Below, one piece after another: positions 1 through 6,580 of a DNA stretch of 17,561 nt (position 1 is the first letter of the stretch; each line of letters opens with the position of its first letter). Origin of the DNA: JBEKYH01 sp049511115 (GTDB taxonomy: Bacteria; Planctomycetota; Phycisphaerae; Tepidisphaerales; Tepidisphaeraceae); contig JBEKYH010000041.1 in the NCBI GenBank assembly GCA_049511115.1, positions 1 through 17,561 of the forward strand. The letters run 5' to 3'. The position numbers were made by a program, and so were the translations under genes. A model generated the notes under the pieces. The model was not told where the DNA came from. It did no database searches and worked only from the letters and a program-made list of their open reading frames with translations.

Positions 1-168
1 CAACTGAGTATCGACGCTACTGCCACGCCGCGCCTAACGCTCTTCATCGATCAATCCGACTTCTCCGCTGACACTCTCGGCTCCCTCCTCAAAGGCAGTC
101 ACGTGGAGATCAAACCCTTCCGCCGCCTCCGCTGGGCAGAAAAAACTGGCCTCCTGCTGGCGGCGTGA
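1..168 (+). CDS. 3' end of an unrecognised gene (partial)
   Basis: Reading frame 1 is open from the first base of the window to a TGA at 166-168, giving the last 55 residues of a protein whose start lies upstream. The tail ends in RLRWAEKTGLLLAA and contains a stretch LTLFIDQSDF that looks like a beta-strand followed by an acidic turn. Codon use is C-ending (CTC, GCC, CGC), like the housekeeping genes downstream, which supports it being real coding sequence. It stops 9 bp before the stop of the convergent SnoaL-like gene, so the two are packed tail to tail. I do not recognise the family and assign no function. Confidence 0.55.
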   Translation, partial: QLSIDATATPRLTLFIDQSDFSADTLGSLLKGSHVEIKPFRRLRWAEKTGLLLAA

Positions 169-177
169 ATAACACTC

Positions 178-609
178 CTACGTCCGCAATTTCGCCGTCG
201 GCGTTTGCAACTGCCGCATCATCCCGGCTGCATCAAACTCATTCCACGACTCCACACACCTGCCATTCTCCCATCGCGCAATAACGATTGCCGTTGAAGC
301 AAACCGCCGGCCGGTAGGGGGGATGCCAATGCCCTCGCCGCTATGCGTCCCGGAAAACGACAGGCGGGTGACCGTCTTATCGCCGTCCACGAGCACATCC
401 TCGACCTTTACCGTCATGTCCCCAAACGCGGCAAGGAATGCCCGCCAAAACTGCTTGAAATGCTCGACGCCTTTCACAGGGCCGCCATCCTCGGCCAGCC
501 CGTGCGTCACCACATCGGGCGACGACATCCGCGCCATCACCGATTCGTCGCGCCGGTTCCACACCTGCTCAAACCACTCCCGCGTCAATGCGCCGATGTC
601 GTGTGCCAT
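178..609 (-). CDS. SnoaL-like / ester-cyclase family protein
   Basis: A 143-residue protein of the NTF2-like SnoaL superfamily (polyketide cyclase/ester cyclase type), small cone-shaped alpha+beta proteins that bind hydrophobic ligands; most bacterial members have no known substrate. Visible family signs are an N-terminal helix ending VWNRRDES (about 16-24), the PVKGVEHFKQFW segment (44-55), the core strand FSGTHSGEGIGIPPTGRRF (85-103), which is the usual 'H-x-G-x-GIPPTGR' signature, then W113, NGR (115-117) and a closing SWNEFDAAGMMRQL (121-134). The length is typical. There is no signal peptide, so it is probably cytoplasmic. The start is ATG; no good Shine-Dalgarno lies within 12 nt of it. 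It is divergent from the CE12 gene and convergent with the upstream partial gene, so it is probably a single-gene unit. The family call is firm; the reaction is unknown. Confidence 0.85.
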   Translation of the reverse strand: MAHDIGALTREWFEQVWNRRDESVMARMSSPDVVTHGLAEDGGPVKGVEHFKQFWRAFLAAFGDMTVKVEDVLVDGDKTVTRLSFSGTHSGEGIGIPPTGRRFASTAIVIARWENGRCVESWNEFDAAGMMRQLQTPTAKLRT

Positions 610-639
610 GCGGGGTTTTCTACCCGCTCCTCGCCCGGA

Positions 640-668
640 TTAATAGCGCCGCCAATAACGTCCTTCAA
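640..668 (-). promoter_or_regulatory. candidate sigma70-type promoter for the SnoaL-like gene
   Basis: On the minus strand, TTGAAG (668-663) and TATTAA (645-640) are separated by exactly 17 nt. Each matches four of six consensus bases (TTGACA, TATAAT). Transcription would begin near 633, leaving a leader of about 24 nt before the ATG at 609. The spacing is good but the match is only moderate and the start site is inferred. Confidence 0.35.
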
Positions 669-786
669 CATTGGCCCCCTGTGCCGGTATGGATTTGCGC
701 ACAGGCGAGCAATAGATTCGATCACATCCGGACGATGCCGGCAGCCTGGGTCATTGAAAATCGTTCGGCCAAACAACGGGCCAATC

Positions 787-1677
787 ATGGTTGGGCAAAT
801 CCATCATCCACCGTTCATTGTCTTGTTCCTCTCGACCGCACTACTGGCTCAAACAACTCCTCCGCCATCGCCTCCCGCCACCCTTCCGTCGGCGGCGGCG
901 CACTATACGCTCAAGCCCGGTCTTCCCACCCTGTGGATTGTCGGCGCGTCGGCCGTTCGCAATGGCCAGGACACCGGCAACGACGGCCAATGGGGCTGGG
1001 GCAATCCAATCGGCTCATTCTTTGATCGCAGCCGAATCAACGTCGTTAATTTTGCCCTCGGCGGCACCAGCACCCGGACGTATCAATCCCTTGGTTTGTG
1101 GGCGCACGTGCTTGCCGACATGAAGAGCGGCGATTACCTGCTCATCCAGTTTGGCAGCAATGATTCCAGCCCGGTCAACGACACCGCCCGCGCTCGTGGC
1201 ACCCTGCCCGGCAACGGCGAGGAGACCCAGGAGATCGACAACCTGCTGACCAAAAAGCACGAGGTGGTTCACACCTTCGGCTGGTACATCCGCAAATTCA
1301 TCGCTGACGCCAAAGCCAAGGGAGCGGTTTGCGAGATCGTCCTGTCTCCCGATCCCAAAAATACGTGGAAGGAAGGCAAAACCGTCCGTTCGACGAATTT
1401 TACGGAGTGGGACACCGCGGCCGCGAGGCAGGAGAACGTGCCCTTCGTGGACGCCAACGAATTGATCGCCGAAAAATACGACGCCGCCGGCCAGGACGCC
1501 GTGACCAAAGAATATTTCCCCGACGGCGAAACCGAGCACACCGACTGGGCCGGGGCGATTCTAAATGCGCGCTGCATCGTCGAAGGAATCAAGGGGATCG
1601 ATCACTGCGATCTGCGGAATTACCTGTTGGCGAATCCGCCGACGGATTTGCCGCTGCCGTCGGGGAAGGCGCGGTGA
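787..1677 (+). CDS. secreted CE12-type rhamnogalacturonan acetylesterase-like SGNH hydrolase
   Basis: A 296-residue protein. Family knowledge: CE12 esterases remove O-acetyl groups from the rhamnogalacturonan I backbone of pectin. The N-terminus (basic-poor MVGQIHHPP, then hydrophobic FIVLFLSTALLAQ, 10-22) is a signal peptide, so it acts in the periplasm or outside the cell. A Pro-rich linker (23-36) precedes the SGNH fold. Block I is IVGASAV with candidate nucleophile S55; block II is NFALGGTSTR (88-97); block III is FGSND with N125; block V is GETEHTDWAGA with H251. Two usual acidic residues differ: the GDS motif reads GAS, and the D-x-x-H motif reads E248-x-x-H251. The open frame extends upstream to 343, but that part is antisense to the SnoaL-like gene; ATG 787 is the only start that places the signal peptide first. 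There is no clear Shine-Dalgarno. Another SGNH esterase specificity is possible. Confidence 0.82.
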   Translation: MVGQIHHPPFIVLFLSTALLAQTTPPPSPPATLPSAAAHYTLKPGLPTLWIVGASAVRNGQDTGNDGQWGWGNPIGSFFDRSRINVVNFALGGTSTRTYQSLGLWAHVLADMKSGDYLLIQFGSNDSSPVNDTARARGTLPGNGEETQEIDNLLTKKHEVVHTFGWYIRKFIADAKAKGAVCEIVLSPDPKNTWKEGKTVRSTNFTEWDTAAARQENVPFVDANELIAEKYDAAGQDAVTKEYFPDGETEHTDWAGAILNARCIVEGIKGIDHCDLRNYLLANPPTDLPLPSGKAR

Positions 1678-1754
1678 CAAGGTGCGCCCCGTCTGGAAGC
1701 GATACGCCTTCAAGAGCAGAAAATGAAGACACCGGCCGCTCGAATCAGGCTCGC

Positions 1755-2177
1755 TCAGCCCATGAACAAATCCGTGCTGACCTTAAAGCGTTCGGCCAGG
1801 GCCCGGATGTGAGCCTTGCTCAATTCTCGTTCACCCTTGAGAAACATCGATACCGCGGACTCGCTGCCGATGATCTTCCCCATATCGGCCTGCGTCATGC
1901 CATTCGCATTCATGATCGCCCGCACCGCCTGCCGCGGCGTCAAATGAACTCCATCGGGCGTGTGACGCTCATCTTCATATTTGTTCACGAGCAGAATCAG
2001 CGTATCCAGATAATCACCCGCTCCCGCGTCGAGATCGCGCCCCATCAGTTCGCCAATGACATTGACGGCCCGCTCATGTTCATCGTCATTCTTCAGCGGC
2101 CTGAGCGGAAACCGGCGAACCAGCTTCATGTAGCTGTCCGGTGCGTCTCGAGAGATGCGACGTGTTGCGGTTGCCAT
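1755..2177 (-). CDS. higA: HigA-type antitoxin, XRE-family HTH
   Basis: A 140-residue antitoxin of the HigA (COG5499-like) family, which binds and neutralises HigB and represses its own operon. The C-terminal half (about 79-137) is an XRE helix-turn-helix: LTPRQAVRAIMNANGMTQ, then the recognition region IGSESAVSMFLKGERELS and the closing AHIRALAERFKVS. The N-terminal half (LMGRDLDAGAGDYLDTLILLVNKYED, 44-70 in part) matches the extended N-terminal domain of this HigA subgroup. The start ATG follows a good Shine-Dalgarno GAGGAG (2189-2184) with 6 nt spacing, placed inside the 13-bp gap after the toxin stop. That SD allows strong independent initiation and therefore antitoxin excess. The toxin-first gene order is typical of higBA. 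It is convergent with the CE12 gene, separated by 77 bp. Confidence 0.93.
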   Translation of the reverse strand: MATATRRISRDAPDSYMKLVRRFPLRPLKNDDEHERAVNVIGELMGRDLDAGAGDYLDTLILLVNKYEDERHTPDGVHLTPRQAVRAIMNANGMTQADMGKIIGSESAVSMFLKGERELSKAHIRALAERFKVSTDLFMG

Positions 2178-2190
2178 GAGACTCTCCTCG

Positions 2191-2511
2191 TCAGATGTCG
2201 TCTTTCCAGCCGTCTTTGTCGTATTCCCTGTGATCCATCACGTGCGTGATCAGCACCGTCTGCCGCATGTAGTCAATCAACGTGATAATCCGATACTTAT
2301 TGCCGCCGATGTCAAAGATCGTGGCAGTCCGCCGAGACCTCGTATCGGCCGTCACATCTGTCTGCCCGAACAATGACCTCACGTTCTGGAAGTTCTGCCA
2401 GCTTGCCTGGCGGGCCAATTTGAACCAATCTTCAAACGCCCCGGAGTGCCTGAGCCGTTCGGGTTTGGCCTCATAGAATTCTCTCAGCTTCTTTCGGCTG
2501 ATGACATTCAC
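2191..2511 (-). CDS. higB: HigB-type toxin (ribosome-dependent mRNA interferase)
   Basis: A 106-residue RelE-fold toxin of the HigB family, which cleaves mRNA on translating ribosomes. The family opening VISRKKLREFYE (3-14) is present, as is W29, and the core strands TIFDIGGNKYRIITLIDY (64-81) and VLITHVMDHREYDKDGW (86-102). The usual T-H-x-E-Y-D motif reads D-H-R-E-Y-D, which is within family variation. The start is GTG at 2511: an in-frame TAA lies four codons upstream, so no earlier start exists, and the family alignment begins here. The Shine-Dalgarno-like AAGGAG runs directly into the GTG, leaving no spacer, so this start is probably used leaderlessly or poorly (see the promoter entry). 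First gene of the higB-higA operon. Confidence 0.93.
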   Translation of the reverse strand: MNVISRKKLREFYEAKPERLRHSGAFEDWFKLARQASWQNFQNVRSLFGQTDVTADTRSRRTATIFDIGGNKYRIITLIDYMRQTVLITHVMDHREYDKDGWKDDI

Positions 2512-2513
2512 TC

Positions 2514-2530
2514 CTTCACATTATGTGAAG
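2514..2530. promoter_or_regulatory. perfect palindromic operator of the higBA operon
   Basis: CTTCACATTATGTGAAG is an exact 8-bp inverted repeat around a single central base. It lies 2 bp upstream of the higB start codon and overlaps the -10 element of the predicted promoter. Its position and symmetry are what is expected of a binding site for the HigA dimer. Binding by this HigA is inferred from the known autorepression of higBA operons, not shown. Confidence 0.75.
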
Positions 2531-2548
2531 TAATAGCGGGGAAGTCAA
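2520..2548 (-). promoter_or_regulatory. near-consensus sigma70-type promoter of higBA
   Basis: On the minus strand TTGACT (2548-2543) is followed after exactly 17 nt by CATAAT (2525-2520); both hexamers match five of six consensus bases. The -10 lies inside the palindrome, so repressor binding would block RNA polymerase. A start site 6-8 nt after the -10 falls at about 2514-2512, only 1-3 nt before the GTG of higB, which predicts a leaderless or almost leaderless toxin message. Confidence 0.65.
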
Positions 2549-2561
2549 GCCGATAAGTGGG

Positions 2562-3479
2562 CTAAAGAACCCGCGCCCACCTCAACTTCGCCGACCGCGA
2601 TCGCGGGTTGATCTTCTGCTCCGCCTCATCAGCCAACAGTGGATCGGCACTCATCTCGGCATAAACCCCGCCGCGCAAGCCGTCTCGAAACGCGCTCTTC
2701 ACGCGCCGGTCTTCACCGCTATGAAAACTGATCAACGCCGCGACACCCCCGCTCCGCAGGCAGTCGGGCAGGACCGCCAGCAGCCGATCCAGATTGGCCA
2801 ATTCACGGTTCACCAAAATCCGCAGCGCCTGACACGTCCGCGCCGCGGGATGAAGTTTGGCGCCGGCAGCCCGCTTCAGCGTGAAATCGCGCGCCTCGCA
2901 AACGATGGCCATCAATTCCTGCGTCGTGCTGATCGGCTGAATCTCTCTCCGCCGCACAATAAGCTCCGCGATCTGCGGCGCGTCGGTCTCATCGCCGAGT
3001 TCCAGCAGCGCCGATTCCAACTCGCGCTGCGAAATCTGATTAATCAGAGCCGCCGCGGTGCGCCCGCGCGTGGGATCCATCCGCATGTCCAGCGGCCCAT
3101 CCTGCCGATACGAAAACCCGCGCCCCGGATCATCAATCTGCGGACTGGCCACACCCAAATCCGCCAGCACCGCATCCGCCTTCTCCACGCCGGCCTCGGC
3201 AAGAATCGTCGGCAGCGCCGCAAAGTTATTGTGGACTAGCTCGAACTGCCTGCCGACGTTGGCCAACTTTTCTTTTGCAATGGCAATGTTGGCCGGATCA
3301 AAATCAATCCCAATCAACCGCCCCGTGGGCCCCATCCGCTCCAAAATCGCCGCCGCGTGTCCACCCAGCCCCAGCGTGCAATCCACAATAACCTGGCCCG
3401 GCGCCGGGCTAAGAATGTCCAGCACCGCGCTCAACATCACCGGAACATGGCGGACATCACGTTTCATATTCACGCCCAT
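2562..3479 (-). CDS. rsmH: 16S rRNA (cytosine-1402-N4) methyltransferase RsmH (MraW)
   Basis: RsmH methylates N4 of C1402 in 16S rRNA, in the ribosomal P site, using SAM. The 305-residue protein has the family order: opening RHVPVML (10-16), SAM motif VDCTLGLGGHA (32-42), acidic IGIDFDP (56-62), the family-specific LADLGVASPQIDD (105-117) and GRGFSYRQDGPLDMRMDP (119-136), the inserted helical domain (about 140-210), HPAARTCQALRILVNREL (210-227), SFHSGEDRRVK (251-261; the usual Leu is Gly) and the closing NPRSRSAKLR (291-300). Two starts are possible: ATG 3479, or ATG 3467 (MKRDVRHVPVM), which fits the usual family N-terminus better. No mraZ, ftsL or penicillin-binding gene flanks it, so it is outside the usual dcw cluster. 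It is divergent from the MBL lipoprotein gene with 58 bp between them. Confidence 0.96.
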   Translation of the reverse strand: MGVNMKRDVRHVPVMLSAVLDILSPAPGQVIVDCTLGLGGHAAAILERMGPTGRLIGIDFDPANIAIAKEKLANVGRQFELVHNNFAALPTILAEAGVEKADAVLADLGVASPQIDDPGRGFSYRQDGPLDMRMDPTRGRTAAALINQISQRELESALLELGDETDAPQIAELIVRRREIQPISTTQELMAIVCEARDFTLKRAAGAKLHPAARTCQALRILVNRELANLDRLLAVLPDCLRSGGVAALISFHSGEDRRVKSAFRDGLRGGVYAEMSADPLLADEAEQKINPRSRSAKLRWARVL

Positions 3480-3483
3480 TATA
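3478..3483 (-). promoter_or_regulatory. possible -10 box of rsmH overlapping its first ATG
   Basis: TATAAT (3483-3478, minus strand) matches the -10 consensus in all six bases and overlaps the ATG at 3479. If used, transcription would start near 3471 and translation would have to begin at the second ATG, 3467, with a leader of only a few bases. No convincing -35 lies 16-18 nt upstream, so this may be chance. Confidence 0.28.
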
Positions 3484-3537
3484 ATTCTTTATGCACTCCC
3501 GCGCCCGAATTGGCTTGGCCGGAAAGAAAGGACATCA

Positions 3538-4503
3538 ATGTCCATCCCTTGGATTTTCAAAACCCTCGCATTGCTCAGCTTGCTCATCGCCACCGCATGC
3601 GCGCCGATGGAACGCTCGCCGGTAAGCGCGTCATCACGAGCAACCCTGGCCCCATCAGGACCTGCCCCTCTGGAGCTAACCGTCTTGGGCTCCGGCGGTC
3701 CCGGCGCCGTCGGGCGTGCCGCAACTTGTTTCGTTCTGTCTCTCGACGGCGCGCCGAGAATTCTCATCGACGCGGGTCCCGGCTCATTCACGCGCCTCGG
3801 CGAAACCGGCCTATCCCTCGATCACCTCGATCTGATTCTGCTCACCCATCTGCACATCGACCACACCGGCGAATTGCCCGGCATTCTATTGGCTCGAGCC
3901 GTCGACAGCGGCGCTCCCGTCCATTTCCAGATTTTCGGCCCCACCGGCGCAGGGCAATTTCCCTCGACCAAACGCTTCGTTGATTTGCTCTTTGGTCCCC
4001 AGGGCGCGTTTGCCTATCTCGAAGGGTTCTCCGCCCCCATGACCATCGATGCAACCGACGTGGACGCCACCGTCCATTCCGGCGCCAGGCCGCAAACCTT
4101 GTTGGATCACGACGGCCTCAAAATCGACGCCATCGCCGGCCACCATTTCGACGCTCCGGCCATTATCTACCGCGTCGATTACAAAGGCCGCAGCGTCGTC
4201 TTCTCCGGCGACATCGATCCGCTCGGATTGGAAGACCTCCGCCTCATCGCCGACCATTGCGATCTGCTGGTCTTTAACACCGTTGTATTGGACCCGCCGC
4301 ACTCCCCGGCGATTCTCTACGCCTTGCACACCCCCCCGAAACGGATCGGCGAAGTCGCCGGCGCGGCTCACGTCGGCGCACTGTTGCTCACCCACCTCAA
4401 TCCCTCGATCGATCAGGCCCACGCCGAAGTTCTCGCCTCGATCCGACGCAGCTACGTTGGCCCGGTCACCTTCGCCGAGGATGACATGCGCGTGACGCCA
4501 TGA
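3538..4503 (+). CDS. metallo-beta-lactamase-fold hydrolase, predicted lipoprotein
   Basis: A 321-residue MBL-fold protein of the RNase Z/arylsulfatase-like branch. The N-terminus has a basic residue (K8), a hydrophobic stretch TLALLSLLIATA and a cysteine at 21, which fits a lipoprotein signal although ATAC is a loose lipobox. A Ser/Pro/Ala-rich tether (22-43) leads to the catalytic domain starting ELTVLGSGGPGA (46-57). Metal-ligand motifs are visible in order: THLHIDH (H104, H106, D108, H109), GHHFDAP (H202/H203), FSGDID (D225) and LLTHLNP (H286). The substrate is unknown; outer-envelope anchoring makes a tRNA-processing role unlikely. ATG 3538 is preceded by AAAGGA about 7 nt upstream. It is followed after 55 bp by the UbiA gene and then galE on the same strand, suggesting an operon. 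Lipidation is an inference. Confidence 0.84.
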   Translation: MSIPWIFKTLALLSLLIATACAPMERSPVSASSRATLAPSGPAPLELTVLGSGGPGAVGRAATCFVLSLDGAPRILIDAGPGSFTRLGETGLSLDHLDLILLTHLHIDHTGELPGILLARAVDSGAPVHFQIFGPTGAGQFPSTKRFVDLLFGPQGAFAYLEGFSAPMTIDATDVDATVHSGARPQTLLDHDGLKIDAIAGHHFDAPAIIYRVDYKGRSVVFSGDIDPLGLEDLRLIADHCDLLVFNTVVLDPPHSPAILYALHTPPKRIGEVAGAAHVGALLLTHLNPSIDQAHAEVLASIRRSYVGPVTFAEDDMRVTP

Positions 4504-4558
4504 TTCCCAACATACACCCCATGCAGCCTTTTCCCCTCATCCGCGTTAATCTTTCCTC

Positions 4559-5548
4559 ATGCTTCGCCTGGGCCGACGCCTCTTGCCCATCCTGCAACTC
4601 ACGCGCATGGCCCTGGTCTTCACGGCCCTGGCCGACAGCGGATGCGCTCTCCTCCTCTACTCCCAGCAGCAACACATCCCGTGGTGGACGATCGCTCCGC
4701 ATCGCGCCCTCGCCCTCGCGCTTGTCTCCATCGGCCTCTACGGCTTTGGCATGAGCCTCAATGACATCATCGACCATCGCCGCGACATGCGCCTTGCCAG
4801 CCACCGGCCCCTGCCCAGCGGCCGGATCGGCGTCGCCGCCGCGCACGCGGTCTGCGTCCTTCTTGCAGTCATGGCATTCGCCGGCGCGCTGGTCTACTCC
4901 GCCCTTGCCCCCGCCGGCCATCTGTCCCTGGTTATCTTCGGCTTCACGCTGGCCCTCATCCTCTTTTACGACCTGGCCGGCAAATACCTCGTCGCCCCGG
5001 GCCTGCTGACGCTGGGCCTTATCCGCTTCTTCCACGCCGCCTTTCCCGCGCCGCAGTTGCCCGTTCCCTGGCATCCGCTGCTGCTCCTCAACCACGTCGC
5101 CATTGTTTCCACCATCGCCTATCACTGGGAGCAAAAGCGCCCGCCGCTAACCAAACGGCATTGGTGCACCGTCCTTGGCGGTTTGGCCGGGATCGACTTG
5201 CTGGTCATCATGGCTTTCGCCTGGCGTCGCCACGGCGCGGCCGCGCTCTCCGTCGAACCCGGCCTGATCCTCCCCGCCGCCGCCGTCGCCGGCTTTATCG
5301 CCCTGGCCATCTGGACTCACATTAAAAACCGCAATTCCCGCCAGGCCGGCCAGACCCTCATGCTCCGCGGCCTCCTCTGGCTGATCGTCTACGACGCCGC
5401 GTTCGTCGCCGGTTATGTCGGCCTCGTTCCCGCCGCACTCCTCCTGACGCTTCTGCCCATCGCCTATCTCTGTGTGCAGCTCATGCGCTGGTGGAACCAG
5501 TTCCTCGCCCTCTCCCAGCGCCCGGCGTTCAAACGGGTGGAAACTTGA
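4559..5548 (+). CDS. UbiA-family polyprenyl/aromatic prenyltransferase
   Basis: A 329-residue integral membrane protein of the UbiA superfamily, which transfers a prenyl group from a prenyl diphosphate to an acceptor (quinone head groups, chlorophyll or heme precursors, or sugar phosphates). The first Asp-rich motif is exact: N68-D69-x-x-D72-x-x-x-D76 followed by SHRPLPSGRI (81-90), which chelates Mg-diphosphate. The second motif region FYDLAGKYLVAPG (136-148) keeps D138 but has K142 where a second Asp is common. About eight or nine hydrophobic segments are visible (for example 49-66, 93-115, 122-138, 175-188, 205-221, 237-252, 270-285, 286-308). The length is somewhat above the usual 290-300 residues. 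There is no strong Shine-Dalgarno at ATG 4559, and no quinone-pathway partner is nearby, so the acceptor cannot be named. galE follows after 15 bp. Confidence 0.88.
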   Translation: MLRLGRRLLPILQLTRMALVFTALADSGCALLLYSQQQHIPWWTIAPHRALALALVSIGLYGFGMSLNDIIDHRRDMRLASHRPLPSGRIGVAAAHAVCVLLAVMAFAGALVYSALAPAGHLSLVIFGFTLALILFYDLAGKYLVAPGLLTLGLIRFFHAAFPAPQLPVPWHPLLLLNHVAIVSTIAYHWEQKRPPLTKRHWCTVLGGLAGIDLLVIMAFAWRRHGAAALSVEPGLILPAAAVAGFIALAIWTHIKNRNSRQAGQTLMLRGLLWLIVYDAAFVAGYVGLVPAALLLTLLPIAYLCVQLMRWWNQFLALSQRPAFKRVET

Positions 5549-5563
5549 GGTATCCTATCCCTT

Positions 5564-6556
5564 ATGAACGTTCTCGTTGCCGGCGGCGCTGGTTACATCG
5601 GATCGCACACCGTTAAATGCCTCAAGGAAGCCGGCCACCATCCGGTCATCTACGACAACCTGTCCCGCGGCCGCCAGCAGGCGATCGATATCCTCAAAGT
5701 CCCCGCCGAAGTCGCCGAACTCGACGACCGCGCTCGCCTCGTCGAGGCCTTGCGCCGCTACAAGATCGACACCGTCATGCACTTTGCAGCCCTCGCTTAC
5801 GTCGGCGAAAGCGTCGAGCGCCCGCTCGATTATTATCACAACAATGTCGCCACCACCGTCGGCGTTCTCGAAGCCATGAAGGAAGCCGGTGTCAACCGAT
5901 TCGTGTTCTCCAGCACCTGCGCTGTCTACGGCGATCCGCTTAAAATCCCCATCACCGAAGAGGAAAAGAAAGCCCCCGTCTCTCCCTACGGCCGCACCAA
6001 ACTGATGGTCGAGCAACTCCTGACGGACTACGCCGCCGCCAATAAGGCATTTACCTTTGCCGCACTCCGCTACTTCAACGCCAGCGGCTGCACCATGAAC
6101 GGCACTCTCGGTGAAGATCACGACCCGGAAACCCACATCATCCCCGTGATTCTCCAGGCCATCCTCGGCGTGCGCCCAGGAATCACCCTCTTCGGCACCG
6201 ACTACCCCACCCCCGACGGCACCAACATCCGCGATTACATCCACGTGGACGATCTCGCCGCCGCCCACATCAAAGCCATGGAAAAACTAAAAGCTGCCGA
6301 GCCGATCTTCTGCAACCTCGGCACCGGCACCGGCTTTTCCGTGAAACAGATCATCTCCGCCTGCGAAAAAGTGACCGGCAAAAAAGCCCCCGTCACCTAC
6401 GGCCCGCGCCGCGCCGGGGACGCCATCGCGCTATACGCCGACCCCTCGCGCGCCAAAGCCCTGTTAGGCTGGGAAGCCAAACACAAAGACCTCCAGACGA
6501 TCATCCAATCGGCCTGGAATTGGTTCAGCAAACACCCGCGCGGTTACGCGAGTTAA
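5564..6556 (+). CDS. galE: UDP-glucose 4-epimerase
   Basis: GalE interconverts UDP-galactose and UDP-glucose with bound NAD, linking the Leloir pathway to envelope sugar supply. The 330-residue protein is full length for the extended short-chain dehydrogenase group: NAD motif GGAGYIGSH (7-15), D31-N32-L-S after the second strand, HFAALAYVGESV (73-84), FSSTCAVYGD (115-124), where T118 holds the place of the E. coli catalytic Ser124, SPYGRTK with Y142 and K146, RYFNASG in the substrate region, then DGTNIRDYIHVDDLA and the C-terminal NLGTGTGFSVKQ. It ends with tandem stops TAA TAG. Only 15 bp separate it from the UbiA stop, and GAGG overlaps that stop, 13 nt from the ATG. The last gene of the three-gene unit; it may also serve galactose released by the GH2 enzyme downstream. 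Confidence 0.95.
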   Translation: MNVLVAGGAGYIGSHTVKCLKEAGHHPVIYDNLSRGRQQAIDILKVPAEVAELDDRARLVEALRRYKIDTVMHFAALAYVGESVERPLDYYHNNVATTVGVLEAMKEAGVNRFVFSSTCAVYGDPLKIPITEEEKKAPVSPYGRTKLMVEQLLTDYAAANKAFTFAALRYFNASGCTMNGTLGEDHDPETHIIPVILQAILGVRPGITLFGTDYPTPDGTNIRDYIHVDDLAAAHIKAMEKLKAAEPIFCNLGTGTGFSVKQIISACEKVTGKKAPVTYGPRRAGDAIALYADPSRAKALLGWEAKHKDLQTIIQSAWNWFSKHPRGYAS

Positions 6557-6580
6557 TAGAAATGAAATAAATGAACTGAC

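Noticed and set aside
343..786. Upstream extension of the CE12 open frame
   Set aside because: It is antisense to the SnoaL-like gene for most of its length, has no family similarity, and would bury the signal peptide inside the protein. The start at 787 is better.
1696..1711. GAAGCG-ATA-CGCCTTC inverted repeat between CE12 and higA
   Set aside because: Contains a bulge and no T-tract follows; a convergent terminator is plausible by position but not supported.
1329..2249. Long + strand open frame over the CE12 3' end and higA
   Set aside because: An Arg-rich translation with no domain; it is a GC-rich shadow of two well-supported genes.
2500..2507. ATG in another frame directly after the AAGGAG before higB
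   Set aside because: It opens only seven codons before a stop and does not match HigB; the GTG frame has the full family sequence.
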